From NCBI GenBank assembly GCA_037954325.1, contig JBBMNZ010000041.1, positions 1,135,501 through 1,199,500 on the forward strand: DNA of 64,000 nucleotides, written 5' to 3'. Below the pieces are notes generated by a model. The model did not search any database. It was not told the origin of the DNA and saw only the letters and a list, made by a program, of their open reading frames with translations. The stretch comes from Fistularia commersonii (lineage: Eukaryota; Chordata; Actinopteri; Syngnathiformes; Fistulariidae). This document shows, in pieces, positions 40,716 through 54,554 of this stretch. Position 1 is the first letter of the stretch. Every line of letters starts with the position of its first letter. Made by a program: the position numbers and the translations under genes.

Positions 40716-42225
40716 ATTAGTTATTTCCACTCCGAATCAAAAACGCTTCAATTCGTTGAGATAAGCACTTTTTGATCGAATAGCTATATCTTTTCAACTT
40801 GTAGCTGGATTACACTGAATTTGACATGTGTTTTGCAGAATCATGTCCTAAACAACATATTTCAACAGCAGTAACCAGCTTGATGAAATCCAACAGATAT
40901 TTCCACTCCTAATCAAAAACGCTTCAACCCGATAAGATAAGCAGATTTTGAACGAATGGCTATATCTTTTGATCCTGTGATGTGATTACACTAACATTGA
41001 CATATATTGTGCAGAATCATATCCTAAAAAACATATTTCAACAGCAGAAACCAGCTTGATGAAATTCATTGGTTATTTCCACTCCTAATCAAAAACGCTT
41101 CAACTTAGTAAGATAAGCACTTTTTGAACGAATGGCTATATCTTTTGAACTTGTGAAGGGATTACACTGAATTTGACATATATTGTGCAGAATCATGTCC
41201 TAAACAACATATTTCAACAGTAGAAATCTACTTGATGAAATTCATTAGTTATTGCCACTCCTAATCAAAATTGCTTCAACTCCGTGAGATAAGTACTTTT
41301 TGCACGAATGGCTATATCTTTTGATCTTGTCGCTGGATTACACTGAATTTGACATGTGTTGTGCAGAATCATGTCCTAAACAACATATTTCAACAGCAGA
41401 AACCATCTTGATTAGATCCATTAGTTATTTCCACTCCTAATTAAAACGCTTCAACCCGATTAGATAAGCAGTTTTTGAACGAATGGCGATATCTTTTGAA
41501 CCTGTGATGTGATTACACTGAATTTGACATATATTGTGCAGAATCATATCCTAAAAAACATATTTCAACAGCAGAAACCAGCTTGATGAAATTCATTGAT
41601 TATTTCCACTCTGAATCCAAAAACGCTTCAACTCGGTGATATAAGTACTTTTTGAACGAATGGCGATATCTTTTGAACCTATGAAGGGATTATACTGAAT
41701 TTGACATATATTGTGCAGAATCATGTCCTAAACAACATATTTCAAAAGCAGAAACCAGCGTGATGAAATTCAAAAGTTATTTCCACTCCTAATCAAAAAA
41801 GCTTCAACTCGGTGAGATAAGTACTTTTTGAACGAATGGCGATATCTTTTTAACGTATGAAGGGATTACACTGAATTTGACATATATTGTGCAGAATCAT
41901 GTCCTAAACAACATATTTCAACAGCAAAAACCAGCGTGATGAAATTCAAAAGTTATTTCCACTCCGAATCAAAAATGCTTCAACTCGGTGAGATAAGCAC
42001 TTTTTGATCGAATGGCAATATCTTTTGAACTTGTCGCTGGATTATACTGAATTTGACATATTTTGTGCAGAATCATGTCCTAAACAACATATTTCAACAG
42101 CAGGAATCAGCTTGATGAAATTCATTAGCTATTTGCACTCCTAATCAAAAACGCTTCAACTCAGTCTCATAAGAACGTTTTGAACGAATGGCTATATCCT
42201 TTCAACTTGTAATGGGCTAACACGA
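40716..42225 (+). repeat. Family B satellite, duplicated at 62.4-63.5 kb
   Basis: About nine monomers. CCCGATTAGA at 41,455 and TCAGTCTCAT at 42,161 recur at 62,751 and 63,457, both exactly 21,296 bp (121 x 176) away. The family B to A switch lies near 42,215-42,230: GGGCTAACACGAATTTTAC here, against GGGCTCACACGAATTTGAC in the second copy, which goes on as family B. Confidence 0.85.
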
Positions 42226-44024
42226 ATTTTACATATATTGTGCTTAATCATGTCCTAAACAACATATATAAACAGCAGAAACCAGAATGATGAAATTCAT
42301 TAGTTATTTCCATTCCAACTCAAAAAAGATTTAACCTCGGTAAGATAATCACTCTTTGACCTTATGGCTATATCTTTTGAACTTGTAGCTGGATTACACT
42401 GAATTTGACATATATTGTGCAGAATCATGTCCTACACAACATCTATCAACACCAGAAACAGGCTTGGTGAAATTCAATAGTTATTTCCTCTCTTCATCAA
42501 AAACGCGTTAACTCGGTGAGATAAGCACTTTTTGAACGAATGGCTATATCTTTTGAACTTGTGATGGGATTACACTGAATTTGACATATATTGTACAAAA
42601 TCATGTCCTAAACAGCATATATCAACAGCAGAAACCAGCATGACTAAATTCATTAGTCATTTCCACCGCAACTCAAAAAAGATTTAACCTCGGTAAGATA
42701 AGCACTTTTTGACCTTAAGGCTATATCTTTTAACTTGTTGCTGGATTACACTGAATTTGACATATATTGTGCAGAATCATGTCCTAAAAAAACATATATC
42801 AACAGCAAAAACCAGCATATTGTAATTCATTAGTAATTTCCACTCCAACTCAAAAACACTTCAACTCGGTGAGATAAGCAGTTTTTGAACGAATGGCTAT
42901 ATCTTTTGATCTTGTCGCTGGATTACACTGAATTTGACATATATTGTGCAGAATCATGTCCTACACAACATCTATCAACACAAGAAACAGGCTTGGTGAA
43001 ATTCAATAGTTATTACTCTCTTCATCAAAAACGCGTTAACTCGGTGAGATAAGCACTTTTTGAATGAATGGCTATATCTTTTGAACCTGTGATGGGATTA
43101 CACTGAATTTGACATATATTGTACAAAATCATGTCCTAAACAGCATATTTCAAGAGTAGAAACAAATTTGATGAAATTCATTAGTTATATCCACTCCTAA
43201 TCAAAAACGCTTCAACTCCGTGAGATAAGCACTTTTTGCGTGAATGGCTATATCTTTTGATCTTGTCGCTGGATTACACTGAATTTGACATATATTGTGC
43301 AGAATCATGTCCTGAATAACATATATCAACAGCAGAAACCAGCATGACTAAATTCATTAGTCATTTCCACCGCAACTCAAAAAAGATTAAACCTCGGTAA
43401 GATAAGCATTTTTGACCTTAAGGCTATATCTTTTAACTTGTTGCTGGATTACACTGAATTTGACATATATTGTGCAGAATCATGTCCTAAAAAACATATA
43501 TCAACAGCAAAAACCAGCATATTGTAATTCATTAGTAATTTCCACACCTCATCAAAAACGCTTCAACTCTGTGAGATAAGCACTTTTTGCATGAATGGCT
43601 ATATTTTTTGATCTTGTCGCTGGATTACACTGAATTTGACATATATTGTGCAGAATCATGTCCTGAACAACATATATCAACAGCAGAAACCAGCATGACT
43701 AAATTCATTCGTCATTTCCACTCCTACTCAAAAAAGATTTAACCTCGGTAAGATAAGCCCTTTTTAACCTTATGGCTATAACTTTTGAACTTGTAGCTGG
43801 ATTACACTGAATTTGACATATATTGTGCAGAATCATGTCCTAAACAACATATTTCAACAGCAGAAACCAGCATGATGAAATTCATTAGTTATTTCCACTC
43901 AAACTCAAAAACAATTTAATTCGATAAGATAAGCACTTTTTGAACGAATGGCTATATTTTTTGAACTTGTAGCAGGATTACACTGAATTTGACATTTATT
44001 GTACAAAATCTTGTCCTAAAAAAC
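42226..44024 (+). repeat. Family A satellite, 4-mer series related to 7.0-8.8 kb
   Basis: About ten monomers. The 703-bp spacing of the 4-mer returns (ACCTTAAGG at 42,712 and 43,415). The start (TATATAAACAGCAG, then CATTCCAACTC) resembles 8,810-8,880. A chimeric monomer near 43,540 joins the GTAATTTCCAC type to the ACCTCATCAAAAACG type. Confidence 0.85.
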
Positions 44025-45258
44025 ATATATAAACAGCAGAAACCAGAATGATGAAATTCATTAGTTATTTCCATTCCAACTCAAAAAAGATTTAACCTCG
44101 GTAAGATAAGCACTCTTTGACCTTTTGGCTATATCTTTTGAACTCGTATCTGGATTACACTGAATTTGACATATATTGTGCAGAATCATGTCCGAAACAA
44201 CATATATCAACAGCAGAAACCAGCATGATGAAATTCATGAGTTATTTCCACTCCAACTCAAAAACGATTTAATTCGATAAGATAAGCAGTTTTTGATCTT
44301 ATGGCTATATCTTTTGAACTTGTAGCTGGATTACACTGAATTTGACATATATTGTGCAGAATCATGTCCTGAACAACATATATCAACAGCAAAAACCAAC
44401 TTGGTGAAATTCATTAGTTATTTCCATTCTTAATCGAAAACGCTTCAACCCGATCAGGTAAGCACTATTTGAACGAATGGCTATATCTTTTGAACCTATG
44501 ATGTGATTACATTAAATTTGACATATATTGTGCAGAATCATGTCCTAAACAACATATTTCAAGAGTAGAAACAAACTTGATGAAATTCATTAGTTATTTC
44601 CACTCCTAATCAAAAACGCTTCAACTCTGTGAGATAAGCAGTTTTTGAACGAATGGCTATATCTTTTGATCTAGTTGCTGGATTACACTGAATTTGATAT
44701 ATATTGTGCAGAATCATGTCCTATACAACATCTATCAACAGCAGAAACAGGCTTGATGATATTCATTAGTTATTTCCTCTCATAATCAAAAACGCTTAAC
44801 CTCGGTGAGATAAGCACTTTTTGAACGAATGGCTATATAATTTGAACCTGTGATAGGATTACACTGAATTTGACATATATTGTGCAAAATCATGTCCTAA
44901 ACAACATATATCAACAGCAGAAACCAGGTTACTGAAATTCATTAGTTTTTTCCACTCTTATTCAAAAATGCTTTAACCCGATAAGATAAGCACTTTTTGA
45001 ACGAATGGCGATATCTTTTAAACCGGTCATGTGATTGCACTAAATTTGACATATATTTTGCAGAATCATGTCCTAAACAACATATATCAATAGCAAAAAC
45101 CAGAATGATGAAATTCATTAGTTATTTCCACTCTAACTCTAAAAAGATTTAACCTGGGTAAGATAAGCACTTTTTGACCTTATGGCTATATCTTTTGAAC
45201 TTGTATCTGGATTACACTTAATTTGACATATATTGTGCAAAATCATGTCCTAAACAAC
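44025..45258 (+). repeat. Family A 7-mer (1,234 bp), 44-kb copy 1
   Basis: Seven monomers starting with the ACATATATAAACAGC unit. CAGCAAAAAC occurs at 44,387 and 45,621, a spacing of 1,234 bp. Monomer types overlap those of the 7-mers at 13.5-16 kb (AACAGGCTTGATG, GGTTACTG, AAACCGGTCATG) but in a different frame. Confidence 0.84.
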
Positions 45259-45860
45259 ATATATCAACAGCAGAAACCAGAATGATGAAATTCATTAGTT
45301 ATTTCCATTCCAACTCAAAAAAGATTTAACCTCGGTAAGATAAGCACTCTTTGAGCTTTTGGCTATATCTTTTGAACTCGTATCTGGATTACACTGAATT
45401 TGACATATATTGTGTAGAATCATGTCCTAAACAACATATATCAACAGCAGAAACCAGCATGATGAAATTCATGAGTTATTTCCACTCCAACTCAAAAACG
45501 ATTTAATTCGATAAGATAAGCAGTTTTTGATCTTATGGCTATATCTTTTGAACTTGTAGCTGGATTACACTGAATTTGACATATATTGTGCAGAATCATG
45601 TCCTGAACAACATATATCAACAGCAAAAACCAACTTGGTGAAATTCATTAGTTATTTCCATTCTTAATCGAAAACGCTTCAACCCGATCAGATAAGCACT
45701 ATTTGAACGAATGGCTATATCTTTTGAACCTATGATGTGATTACATTAAATTTGACATATATTGTGCAGAATCATGTCCTAAACAACATATTTCAAGAGT
45801 AGAAACAAACTTGATGAAATTCATTAGTTATTTCCACTCCTAATCAAAAACGCTTCAACT
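45259..45860 (+). repeat. Family A 7-mer, 44-kb copy 2 (partial)
   Basis: About 3.4 monomers of the second copy. They include the shared GAACTCGTATCTGG and AACCCGATCAG variants. After about 45,860 it diverges from copy 1 (CTCGGTGAGAAAAGC against CTCTGTGAGATAAGC). Confidence 0.82.
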
Positions 45861-48110
45861 CGGTGAGAAAAGCACTTTTTGCACGAATGGCTATATCTTT
45901 TGATCTTGTAGCTGGATTACACTGAATTTGACATATTTTGTGCAAAATCATGTTCTAAACAACATAATTCAACGGCAAAAACCAGCTTGATGAAATCCAT
46001 TAGGTATTTCCACTCCTAATCAAAAACGCTTCAACTAGGTGAGAGAAGCACTTTTTGAACAAATGGCTATATCTTTTGAACTTGTACCTGGATGACACTG
46101 AATTTGACATATATTTATGCAAAATCATGTCCTAAACAACATATATCAACAGCAGAAACCAGGTTAGTGAAATTCATTAGTTTTTTCCACTCTTATTCAA
46201 AAATGCTTTAACCTGATAAGATAAGCACTTTTTGAACAAATGGCTATATCTTTTAAACCGGTGTTGTGATTACACTAAATTTGACATATATTTTGCAGAA
46301 TCATGTCCTATACAACATATATCAACAGCAGAAACCAGAATGACGAAATTCATTATTTATTTCCACTCTAACTCTAAAAAGATTTAACCTAGGTAAGATA
46401 AGCACTTTTTGACCTTATGGCTATATCTTTTGAACTTGTATCTGGATTACACTGAATTTGACATATATTGTGCAGAATCATGTCCTGAACAACATATATC
46501 AACAGAGGAAACCAGCATGACTAAATTCATTAGTCATTTCCACCGCAACTCAAAAAAGATTAAACCTCGGTAAGATAAGCACTTTTTAACCTTATGGCTA
46601 TATCTTTTGAACTTGTAGCTGGATTACACTGAATTTGAAATTATTGTTCAGAATCATTTCCTAAAAAACATATTTCAACAGCAGAAACCAGCATGAAGAT
46701 ATTCATTACTTATTTCCACTCAAACTCAAAAACGATTTGACTCGATAAAATAAGCACTTTTTGAACGAATGGCTATATCTTTTGAACTTGTAGCTGGATT
46801 ACACTGAATTTGACATATATTTGTGCAAAAGCATGTCCTAAACAACATATATCAACAGCAGAAACCAGGTTAGTGAAATTCATTGTTTTTTTCCACTCTT
46901 ATTCAAAAATGCTTTAATCGATAAGATAAGCACTTTTTGAACAAATGGCTATATCTTTTAAACCGGTTATGTGATTACACTAAATTTGACATATATTTTG
47001 CAGAATCATGTCCTATACAACATATATCAACAGCAGAAACCAGAATGACAAAATTCATTAGTTATTTCCACTCTAACTCTAAAAAGATTTAACCTAGGTA
47101 AGATAAGCAGTTTTTGACCTTATGGCTCTATCTTTTGAACTTGTATCTGGATTACACTGAATTTGACATATATTGTGCAGAATCATGTCCTAAACAACAT
47201 ATATCAACAGCAGAAACCAGCATGATGAAATTCATGAGTTATTTCCACTCCAACTCAAAAACGATTTAATTCGATAAGATAAGCAGTTTTTGATATTATG
47301 GCTATATCTTTTGAACTTGTAGCTGGATTACACTGAATTTGACATATATTGTGCAGAATCATGTCCTAAACAACATATATCAACAGCAAAAACCAACTTG
47401 GTGAAATTCATTAGTTATTTCCACTCTTAATCGAAAACGCTTCAACCCGATAAGATAAGCACTTTTTGAACGAATGGCTATATCTTTTGAACCTGTCATG
47501 TGATTGAACTAAATTTGACATATATTGTGCTTAATCATGTCCTAAACAACATATATCAACAGCAGAAACCAGCTGGATGAAATTCGTGAGTTATTTCCAC
47601 TCCAACTCAACAACGATTTAACTCGGTAAGATAAGCACTTTTTGACCTTAAGGCTATATCTTATGAACTTGTAGCTGGATTACACTGAATTTGACATATA
47701 TTGTGCAGAATCATTTCCTAAACAACAAATTTCAACAGCAAAAAGCAGCTTGATGAAATTCATTAGTCATTTCCACTCCAACTCAAAAACGCTTCAACTC
47801 TGTGAGATAAGCAGTTTTTGAACGAATGGCTATATCTTTTGATATAGTCGCTGGATTACACTGAATTTGATATATATTGTGCAGAATCATGTCCTATACA
47901 ACATCTATTAACAGCAGAAACAGGCTTGATGAAATTCATTAGTTATTTCCTCTCTTAATCAAAAACGCTTAACCTCGGTGAGATAAGCACTTTTTGAACG
48001 AATGGCTATATAATTTGAACCTGTGATGGGATTACACTGAATTTGACATATATTGTGCAAAATCATGTCCTAAACAACATATATCAAAAGCAGAAACCAG
48101 GTTAGTGAAA
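45861..48110 (+). repeat. Family A satellite, related to 9.1-10.2 and 14-15 kb
   Basis: About 13 monomers. CCTGGATGACAC followed by TATATTTATGC (46,085-46,120) matches 12,110-12,146. Positions 46,980-47,130 match 10,020-10,170, including the monomers deleted from the second 17-mer. Then 47,220-48,100 follows the 7-mer order of 13.8-14.6 kb. Confidence 0.84.
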
Positions 48111-48366
48111 TTCATTGATTATTTCCACTCCGAATCCAAAAATGCTTCAACTCGGTGAGATAAGTACTTTTTGAACGAATGGCGATATCTTTTTAACCTA
48201 TGAAGGGATTACACTGAAGTTGACATATATTGTGCAAAATCATGTCCTAAACAACATATTTCAACAGCAGAAACCAGCGTGATGAAATTCATTAGTTATT
48301 TCCACTCCTAATCAGAAACATCTCAACTCGGTGAGTTAAGCACTTTTTGAACGATGGCTATATCTT
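48111..48366 (+). repeat. Short family B tract inside family A
   Basis: About 256 bp (1.45 monomers) with family B words: TTATTTCCACTCCGAATCC, GATAAGTACTT, AACCTATGAAGGG, ACCAGCGTGATG and CAGAAACATCTC. It appears identical to 56,738-56,993, including a 1-bp shortened GAACGATGGC. Family A words flank it on both sides (GGTTAGTG before, AAACCAGTCATGTG after). Confidence 0.88.
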
Positions 48367-51300
48367 TTAAACCAGTCATGTGATTGCACTAAATTTGACA
48401 TATATTTTGCAGAATCATGTCCTAAACAACATATATCAATAGCAAAAACCAGAATGATGAAATTCATTAGTTATTTCCACTCTAACTCTAAAAAGATTTA
48501 ACCTGGGTAAGATAAGCACTTTTTGACCTCATGGCTATATCTTTTGAACTTGTATCTGGATTACACTTAATTTGACATATTGTGCAGAATCATGTCCTAT
48601 ACAACATATATCAACAGCAGAAACCAGCATGATGAAATTCATGAGTTATTTCCACTCCAACTCAAAAACGATTTAATTCGATAAGATAAGCAGTTTTTGA
48701 TCTTATGGCTATATCTTTTGAACTTGTATCCTGATTACACTGAATTTGACATATATTGTGCAGAATCATGTCCTAAACAACATATATCAACAGCAGAAAC
48801 CAGCATGATGAAATTCATGAGTTATTTCCACTCCAACTCAAAAACGATTTAATTCGATAAGATAAGCAGTTTTTGATATTATGGCTATATCTTTTGAACT
48901 TGTCGCTGGATTACACTGAATTTGACATATATTGTGCAGAATCATGTCCTAAACAACATATATCAACAGCAAAAACCAACTTGGTGAAATTCATTAGTTA
49001 TTTCCACTCTTAATCGAATACTCTTCAACCCGATAAGATAAGCACTTTTTGAACGAATGGCTATATCTTTTGAACCTATGATGTGATTACACTAAATTTG
49101 AAAAATATTGTGCAGAATCATGTCCTAAACAACATATTTCAAGAGTAGAAACCAACTTGATGAAATCCATAAGTTATTTCCACTCCTAATCAAAAACGCT
49201 TCAACTCGGTGAGATAAGCACTTTTTGCACGAATGGCTATATCTTTTGATCTTGTCGCTGGATTACACTGAATTTGACATATTTTGTGCAAAATCATGTT
49301 CTAAAAAACATAATTCAACGGAAAAAAACAGCTTGATGAAATCCATTAGTTATTTCTACTCCTAATCAAAAACGCTTCAACCCGATCAGATAAGCACTTT
49401 TTGCACGAATGGCTATATCTTTTGATCTTGTCGCTGGATTACACTAAATTTGACATATATTGTGCTTAATCATGTCCTAAACAACATATATCAACAGCAG
49501 AAACCAGCTGGATGAAATTCATGAGTTATTTCCACTCCAAATCAACAACGATTTAACTCGGTAAGATAAGTACTTTTTGACCTTAAGGCTATATCTTATG
49601 AACTTGTAGCTGGATTACACTGAATTTGACATATATTGTGCAGAATCATGTCCTAAACAACAAATTTCAACAGCAAAGAGCAGCTTGATGAAATTCATCA
49701 GTCATTTCCAGTCCAACTCAAAAACGCTTCAACTCTGTGAGATAAGCAGTTTTTGAACGAATGGCTATATCTTTTGATCTAGTCGCTGGATTACACTGAA
49801 TTTGATATATATTGTGCAGAATCATGTCCTATACAACATCTATCAACAGCAGAAACAGGCTTGATGAAATTCATTAGTTATATCCTCTCTTAATCAAAAA
49901 CGCTTAACCTCGGTGAGATAAGCACTTTTTGAACGAATGGCTATATCATTTGAACATGTGATGGGATTACACTGAATTTGACATATATTGTGCAAAATCA
50001 TGTCCTAAACAACATATATCAACAGCAGAAACCAGGTTAGTGAAATTCATTAGATTTTTCCACTCTTATTCAAAAATGCTTTAACTCGATAAGATAAGCA
50101 CTTTTTGAACGAATGGCTATATCTTTTGAACCTATGATGTGATTACACTAAATTTGAAAAATATTGTGCAAAATCATGTCCCAAACAACATATTTCAAGA
50201 GTAGAAACCAACTTGATGAAATCCATAAGTTATTTCTACTCCTAATCAAAAACGCTTCAACTCGGTGAGATAAGTACTTTTTGCACAAATGGCTATATCT
50301 TTTGATCTTGTCGCTGGATTACACTGAATTTGACATATTTTGTGCAAAATCATGTTCTGAACAACATAATTCAACGGAAAAAACCAGCTTGATGAAATCC
50401 ATTAGTTATTTCCACTCCTAATCAAAAATGCTTCAACTCGGTGAGAGAAGCACTTTTTGAACAAATGGCTATATCTTTTGATCTCTTCGCTGGATTACAC
50501 TAAATTTGACATATATTGTGCAGAATCATATCCTAAACAACATATATCAACAGCAGAAACCAGCATGATGAAATTCATTAGTTATTTCCACTCCACCTCA
50601 AAAACTTTTTAACTCGATAAGATAAGCAGTTTTTGACCTGATGGCTATATCTTTTGAACTTGTAGCTGGATACACTGAATTTGACATATATTGTGCAGAA
50701 TCATGTCCTAAACAACGTATATCAAGAGCAGAAACCAGGTTAGTGAAATTCACTAGTTATTTCCACTCTTAATCTAAAACGCTTCAACCCGATAAGATAA
50801 GCACTTTTTGAACGAATGGCTATATCTTTTGAACCTGTGATGTGATTACACTAAATTTGACATATATCGTGCTTAATCATGTCCTAAACAACATATATCA
50901 ACAGCAGAAACCAGCTTGATGAAATATATGAGTTATTTCCACTCCAACTCAACAACGATTTAATTCGATAAGATAAGCACTTTTTGACCTTAAGGCTATA
51001 TCTTATGAACTTGTAGCTGGATTACACTGAATTTGACATATATTGTGCAGAATCATTTCCTAAACAACAAATTTCAACGGCAAAAAACCAGACTGATGAA
51101 ATCCATTAGTTATTTCCACTCCTAATCAAAAATCCTTCAACTCGGTGAAAAAAGCACTTTTTGAACGAATGGCTATATATTTTGATCCTGTAGCTGGGTT
51201 TAACTGAATTTGACATATATTGTAAGAAATCATGTCCTATACAACATCTATCAACAGCAGAAACAGGCTTGGTGAAATTCAATAGTTATTTCCTCTCTTA

Positions 51301-52090
51301 ATCAAAAACGCTTCAACCCGGTGCGATAAGCACTTTTTGAACGAATGGCTATATCCTTTGAACCACTGATGGGATTACACTGAATTTCACATACATTGTG
51401 CAGAGTCATTTCCGAAACAACATATTTCAACAGCAGAAACCAGCATGATGAAATACATGAGTTATTTCCACTCCAACTCAAAATGGATTTAACTCGATAA
51501 GATAAGCAGTTTTTGACCTTTTGGCTATATCTTTTGAACTTGTAGCTGGATTACACTGAATTTGACATTAATTGTGCAGAATCATGTTCTATAAAACATA
51601 TTTCAACGGCAGTAACCAGCTTGATGAAATCCATTCGTTATTTCCACTCCTAATCAAAAACGCTTCAACTCGGTGAGGGAAGCACTTTTTGAACGAATGG
51701 CTATATCTTTTGAACCTGTGATGTGATTACACTGAATTTGACATATATTGTGCAGAATCATGTTCTAAACAACATATATCACCATCAGAAACCAGCTTGA
51801 TGAAATTCATGAGTTATTTCCACTCCAACTAAAAAACGATTTAACTCGGTAAGATTAGCACTTTTTGACCTTATGGCTATATCTTTTGAACTTGTAGCTG
51901 GAATACACTGAATTTGACATATATTGTGCAGAATCATGTCCTATACAACATCTATCAACAGCAGAAATAGGCTTGGTGAATTTCAATAGTTATTTCCTCT
52001 CTTAATCAAAAACGCTTCAACTCGGTGAGATAAGCACTTTTTGAATGCATGGCTATATCTTTTGAACATGTGATGGGATTGGACTGAATT
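48367..52090 (+). repeat. Family A satellite, second copy of 16.0-19.4 kb
   Basis: About 21 monomers in the same order as 15,990-19,400. There are three extra monomers near 50,580-51,235 and one fewer near 51,930. Diagnostic shared variants are ATTTCACATACATTGTGC, CATATATCACCATC, GGTGAGGGAAGC and AATAGGCTTGGTG. Confidence 0.85.
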
Positions 52091-53322
52091 TGACATTAAT
52101 TTTGCAGAATCATGTCCTAAACAACATATTTAAAGAGCAGAAACCAGCTTGATGAAATTCATTAGTCATTTCCACTCAAAATCAAAAACACATCAACTCA
52201 GTGAGATAAGAACTTTTCGACCTTATGGCTATATCTTTTGAACTTATAGTTGGATTACACTGAATTTGACATATATTGTGCAGAATCATGTCCTATACAA
52301 CATATATCAACAGCAAAAACCAGCATGTTGAAATTCATTAGTTATTTCCACTCCAACTCAAAAACGCTTCAACTCGGTGATATAAGCAGTTTTTGCACGA
52401 ATGGCTATATTTTATTATCTTGTCGCAGGATTACACTGAATTTGACATATATTGTACAGAATCATGTCCTATCCAACATCTATCAACAGCAGAAACTGGG
52501 TTGGTGAAATTCAATAGTTATTTCCTCTCCTAATCAAAAACGCTTCAACTCGGTGCAATAAGCATTCTTTGAACGAATGGCTCTATCTTTTGAACCACTG
52601 TTGGGATTACACTGAATTTGAAATATATTGTGCAGAATCAAGTCCTAAACAACATAGTTCAATGGCAAAAACCAGCTTGATGAAATCCATTAGTTATTTC
52701 CACTCCTAATCAAAAACGCTTCAATTCGGTGAGATAAGCACTTTTTGAACAAATGGCTATATCTTTTGATCTTGTCGCTGGATTACAGTGAATTTGACAT
52801 ATATTAGACAGAATCATGTTCTATACAACATCTATCAACAGCAGAAATAGGCTTGGTGAATTTCAATAGTTATTTCCTCTCTTAATCAAAAACGCTTCAA
52901 TTCGGTGAGATAAGCACTTTTTGAACAAATGGCTATATCTTTTGAACTTGTAGCTTGATTACACTGAATTTGATATATATTGTGCAGAATCATGCACTTA
53001 ACAACATATTCGAAAAGCAGAAACCAGATTGGTGAAATTCATTAGTTATTTCCACTCTTAATCAAAAACACTTCAACCCAATAAGGTAATCACTTTTTGA
53101 ACGAATGGCTATATCTTTTGAACCTATGATTTGATTACACTGAATTTGACATATATTGTGCAGAATTATGTTCTAAACAACATATATCACCATCAAAAAC
53201 CAGCTTGATGAAATTCATGAGTTATTTCCACTCCAACTCAAAAACGATTTAACTCGGTAGGATAAGCAGTTTTTGACCTTTTGGCTTTATCTTTTGAACT
53301 TGTAGCTGGATTACACTGAATT
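52091..53322 (+). repeat. Family A 7-mer (1,232 bp), 52-kb copy 1
   Basis: Seven monomers beginning at TGACATTAAT (52,091). The series restarts at 53,323 and 54,555, with 1,232 bp each time (exactly 7 x 176). Marked units include CATTCTTTGAACG, CATAGTTCAATGGC and AATAAGGTAATCAC. A plus-strand open frame at 52,250-52,507 lies in it but is only satellite translation. Confidence 0.9.
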
Positions 53323-54554
53323 TGACATTAATTGTGCAGAATCATGTCCTAAACAACATATTTCAACAGCAGAAACCAGCTTGATGAAATTCATTAGTCA
53401 TTTCCACTCAAAATCAAAAACGCATCAACTCAGTGAGATAAGAACTTTTTGACCTTATGGCTATATCTTTTGAACTTATAGTTGGATTACACTGAATTTG
53501 ACATATATTGTGCAGAATCATGTCCTATACAACATATATCAACAACAAAAACCAGCATGTTGAAATTCATTAGTTATTTCCACTCCAACTCAAAAACGCT
53601 TCAACTCGGTGATATAAGCAGTTTTTGCACGAATGGCTATATTTTATGATCTTGTCGCAGGATTACACTGAATTTGACATATATTGTACAGAATCATGTC
53701 CTATCCAACATCTATCAACAGCAGAAACAGGGTTGGTGAAATTCAATAGTTATTTCCTCTCCTAATCAAAAACGCTTCAACTCAGTGCAATAAGCATTCT
53801 TTGAACGAATGGCTCTATCTTTTGAACCACTGTTGGGATTACACTGAATTTGAAATATATTGTGCAGAATCAAGTCCTAAACAACATAGTTCAATGGCAA
53901 AAACCAGCTTGATGAAATCCATTAGTTATTTCCACTCCTAATCAAAAACGCTTCAATTCGGTGAGATAAGCACTTTTTGAACAAATGGCTATATCTTTTG
54001 ATCTTGTCGCTGGATTACAGTGAATTTGACATATATTAGACAGAATCATGTTCTATACAACATCTATCAACAGCAGAAATAGGCTTGGTGAATTTCAATA
54101 GTTATTTCCTCTCTTAATCAAAAACGCTTCAATTCGGTGAGATAAGCACTTTTTGAACAAATGGCTATATCTTTTGAACTTGTAGCTTGATTACACTGAA
54201 TTTGATATATATTGTGCAGAATCATGCACTTAACAACATATTTGAAAAGCAGAAACCAGATTGGTGAAATTCATTAGTTATTTCCACTCTTAATCAAAAA
54301 CACTTCAACCCAATAAGGTAATCACTTTTTGAACGAATGGCTATATCTTTTGAACCTATGATGTGATTACACTGAATTTGACATATATTGTGCAGAATTA
54401 TGTTCTAAACAACATATATCACCATCAAAAACCAGCTTGATGAAATTCATGAGTTATTTCCACTCCAACTCAAAAACGATTTAACTCGGTAAGATAAGCA
54501 GTTTTTGAACTTTTGGCTATATCTTTTGAACTTGTAGCTGGATTACACTGAATT
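53323..54554 (+). repeat. Family A 7-mer, 52-kb copy 2
   Basis: Near-identical tandem copy of the unit before. AGCATTCTTT lies at 52,561 and 53,793. Differences I saw are few, for example CATATTTGAAAAGC for CATATTCGAAAAGC. A third copy starts at 54,555 but fades by about 54,690. Confidence 0.9.

Noticed and set aside
52250..52507. 85-codon open frame on the plus strand
   Set aside because: Translated satellite with an internal repeat (CAESCPIQHIS and IVQNHVLSNIYQ are the same DNA in shifted frames). It has no coding features.
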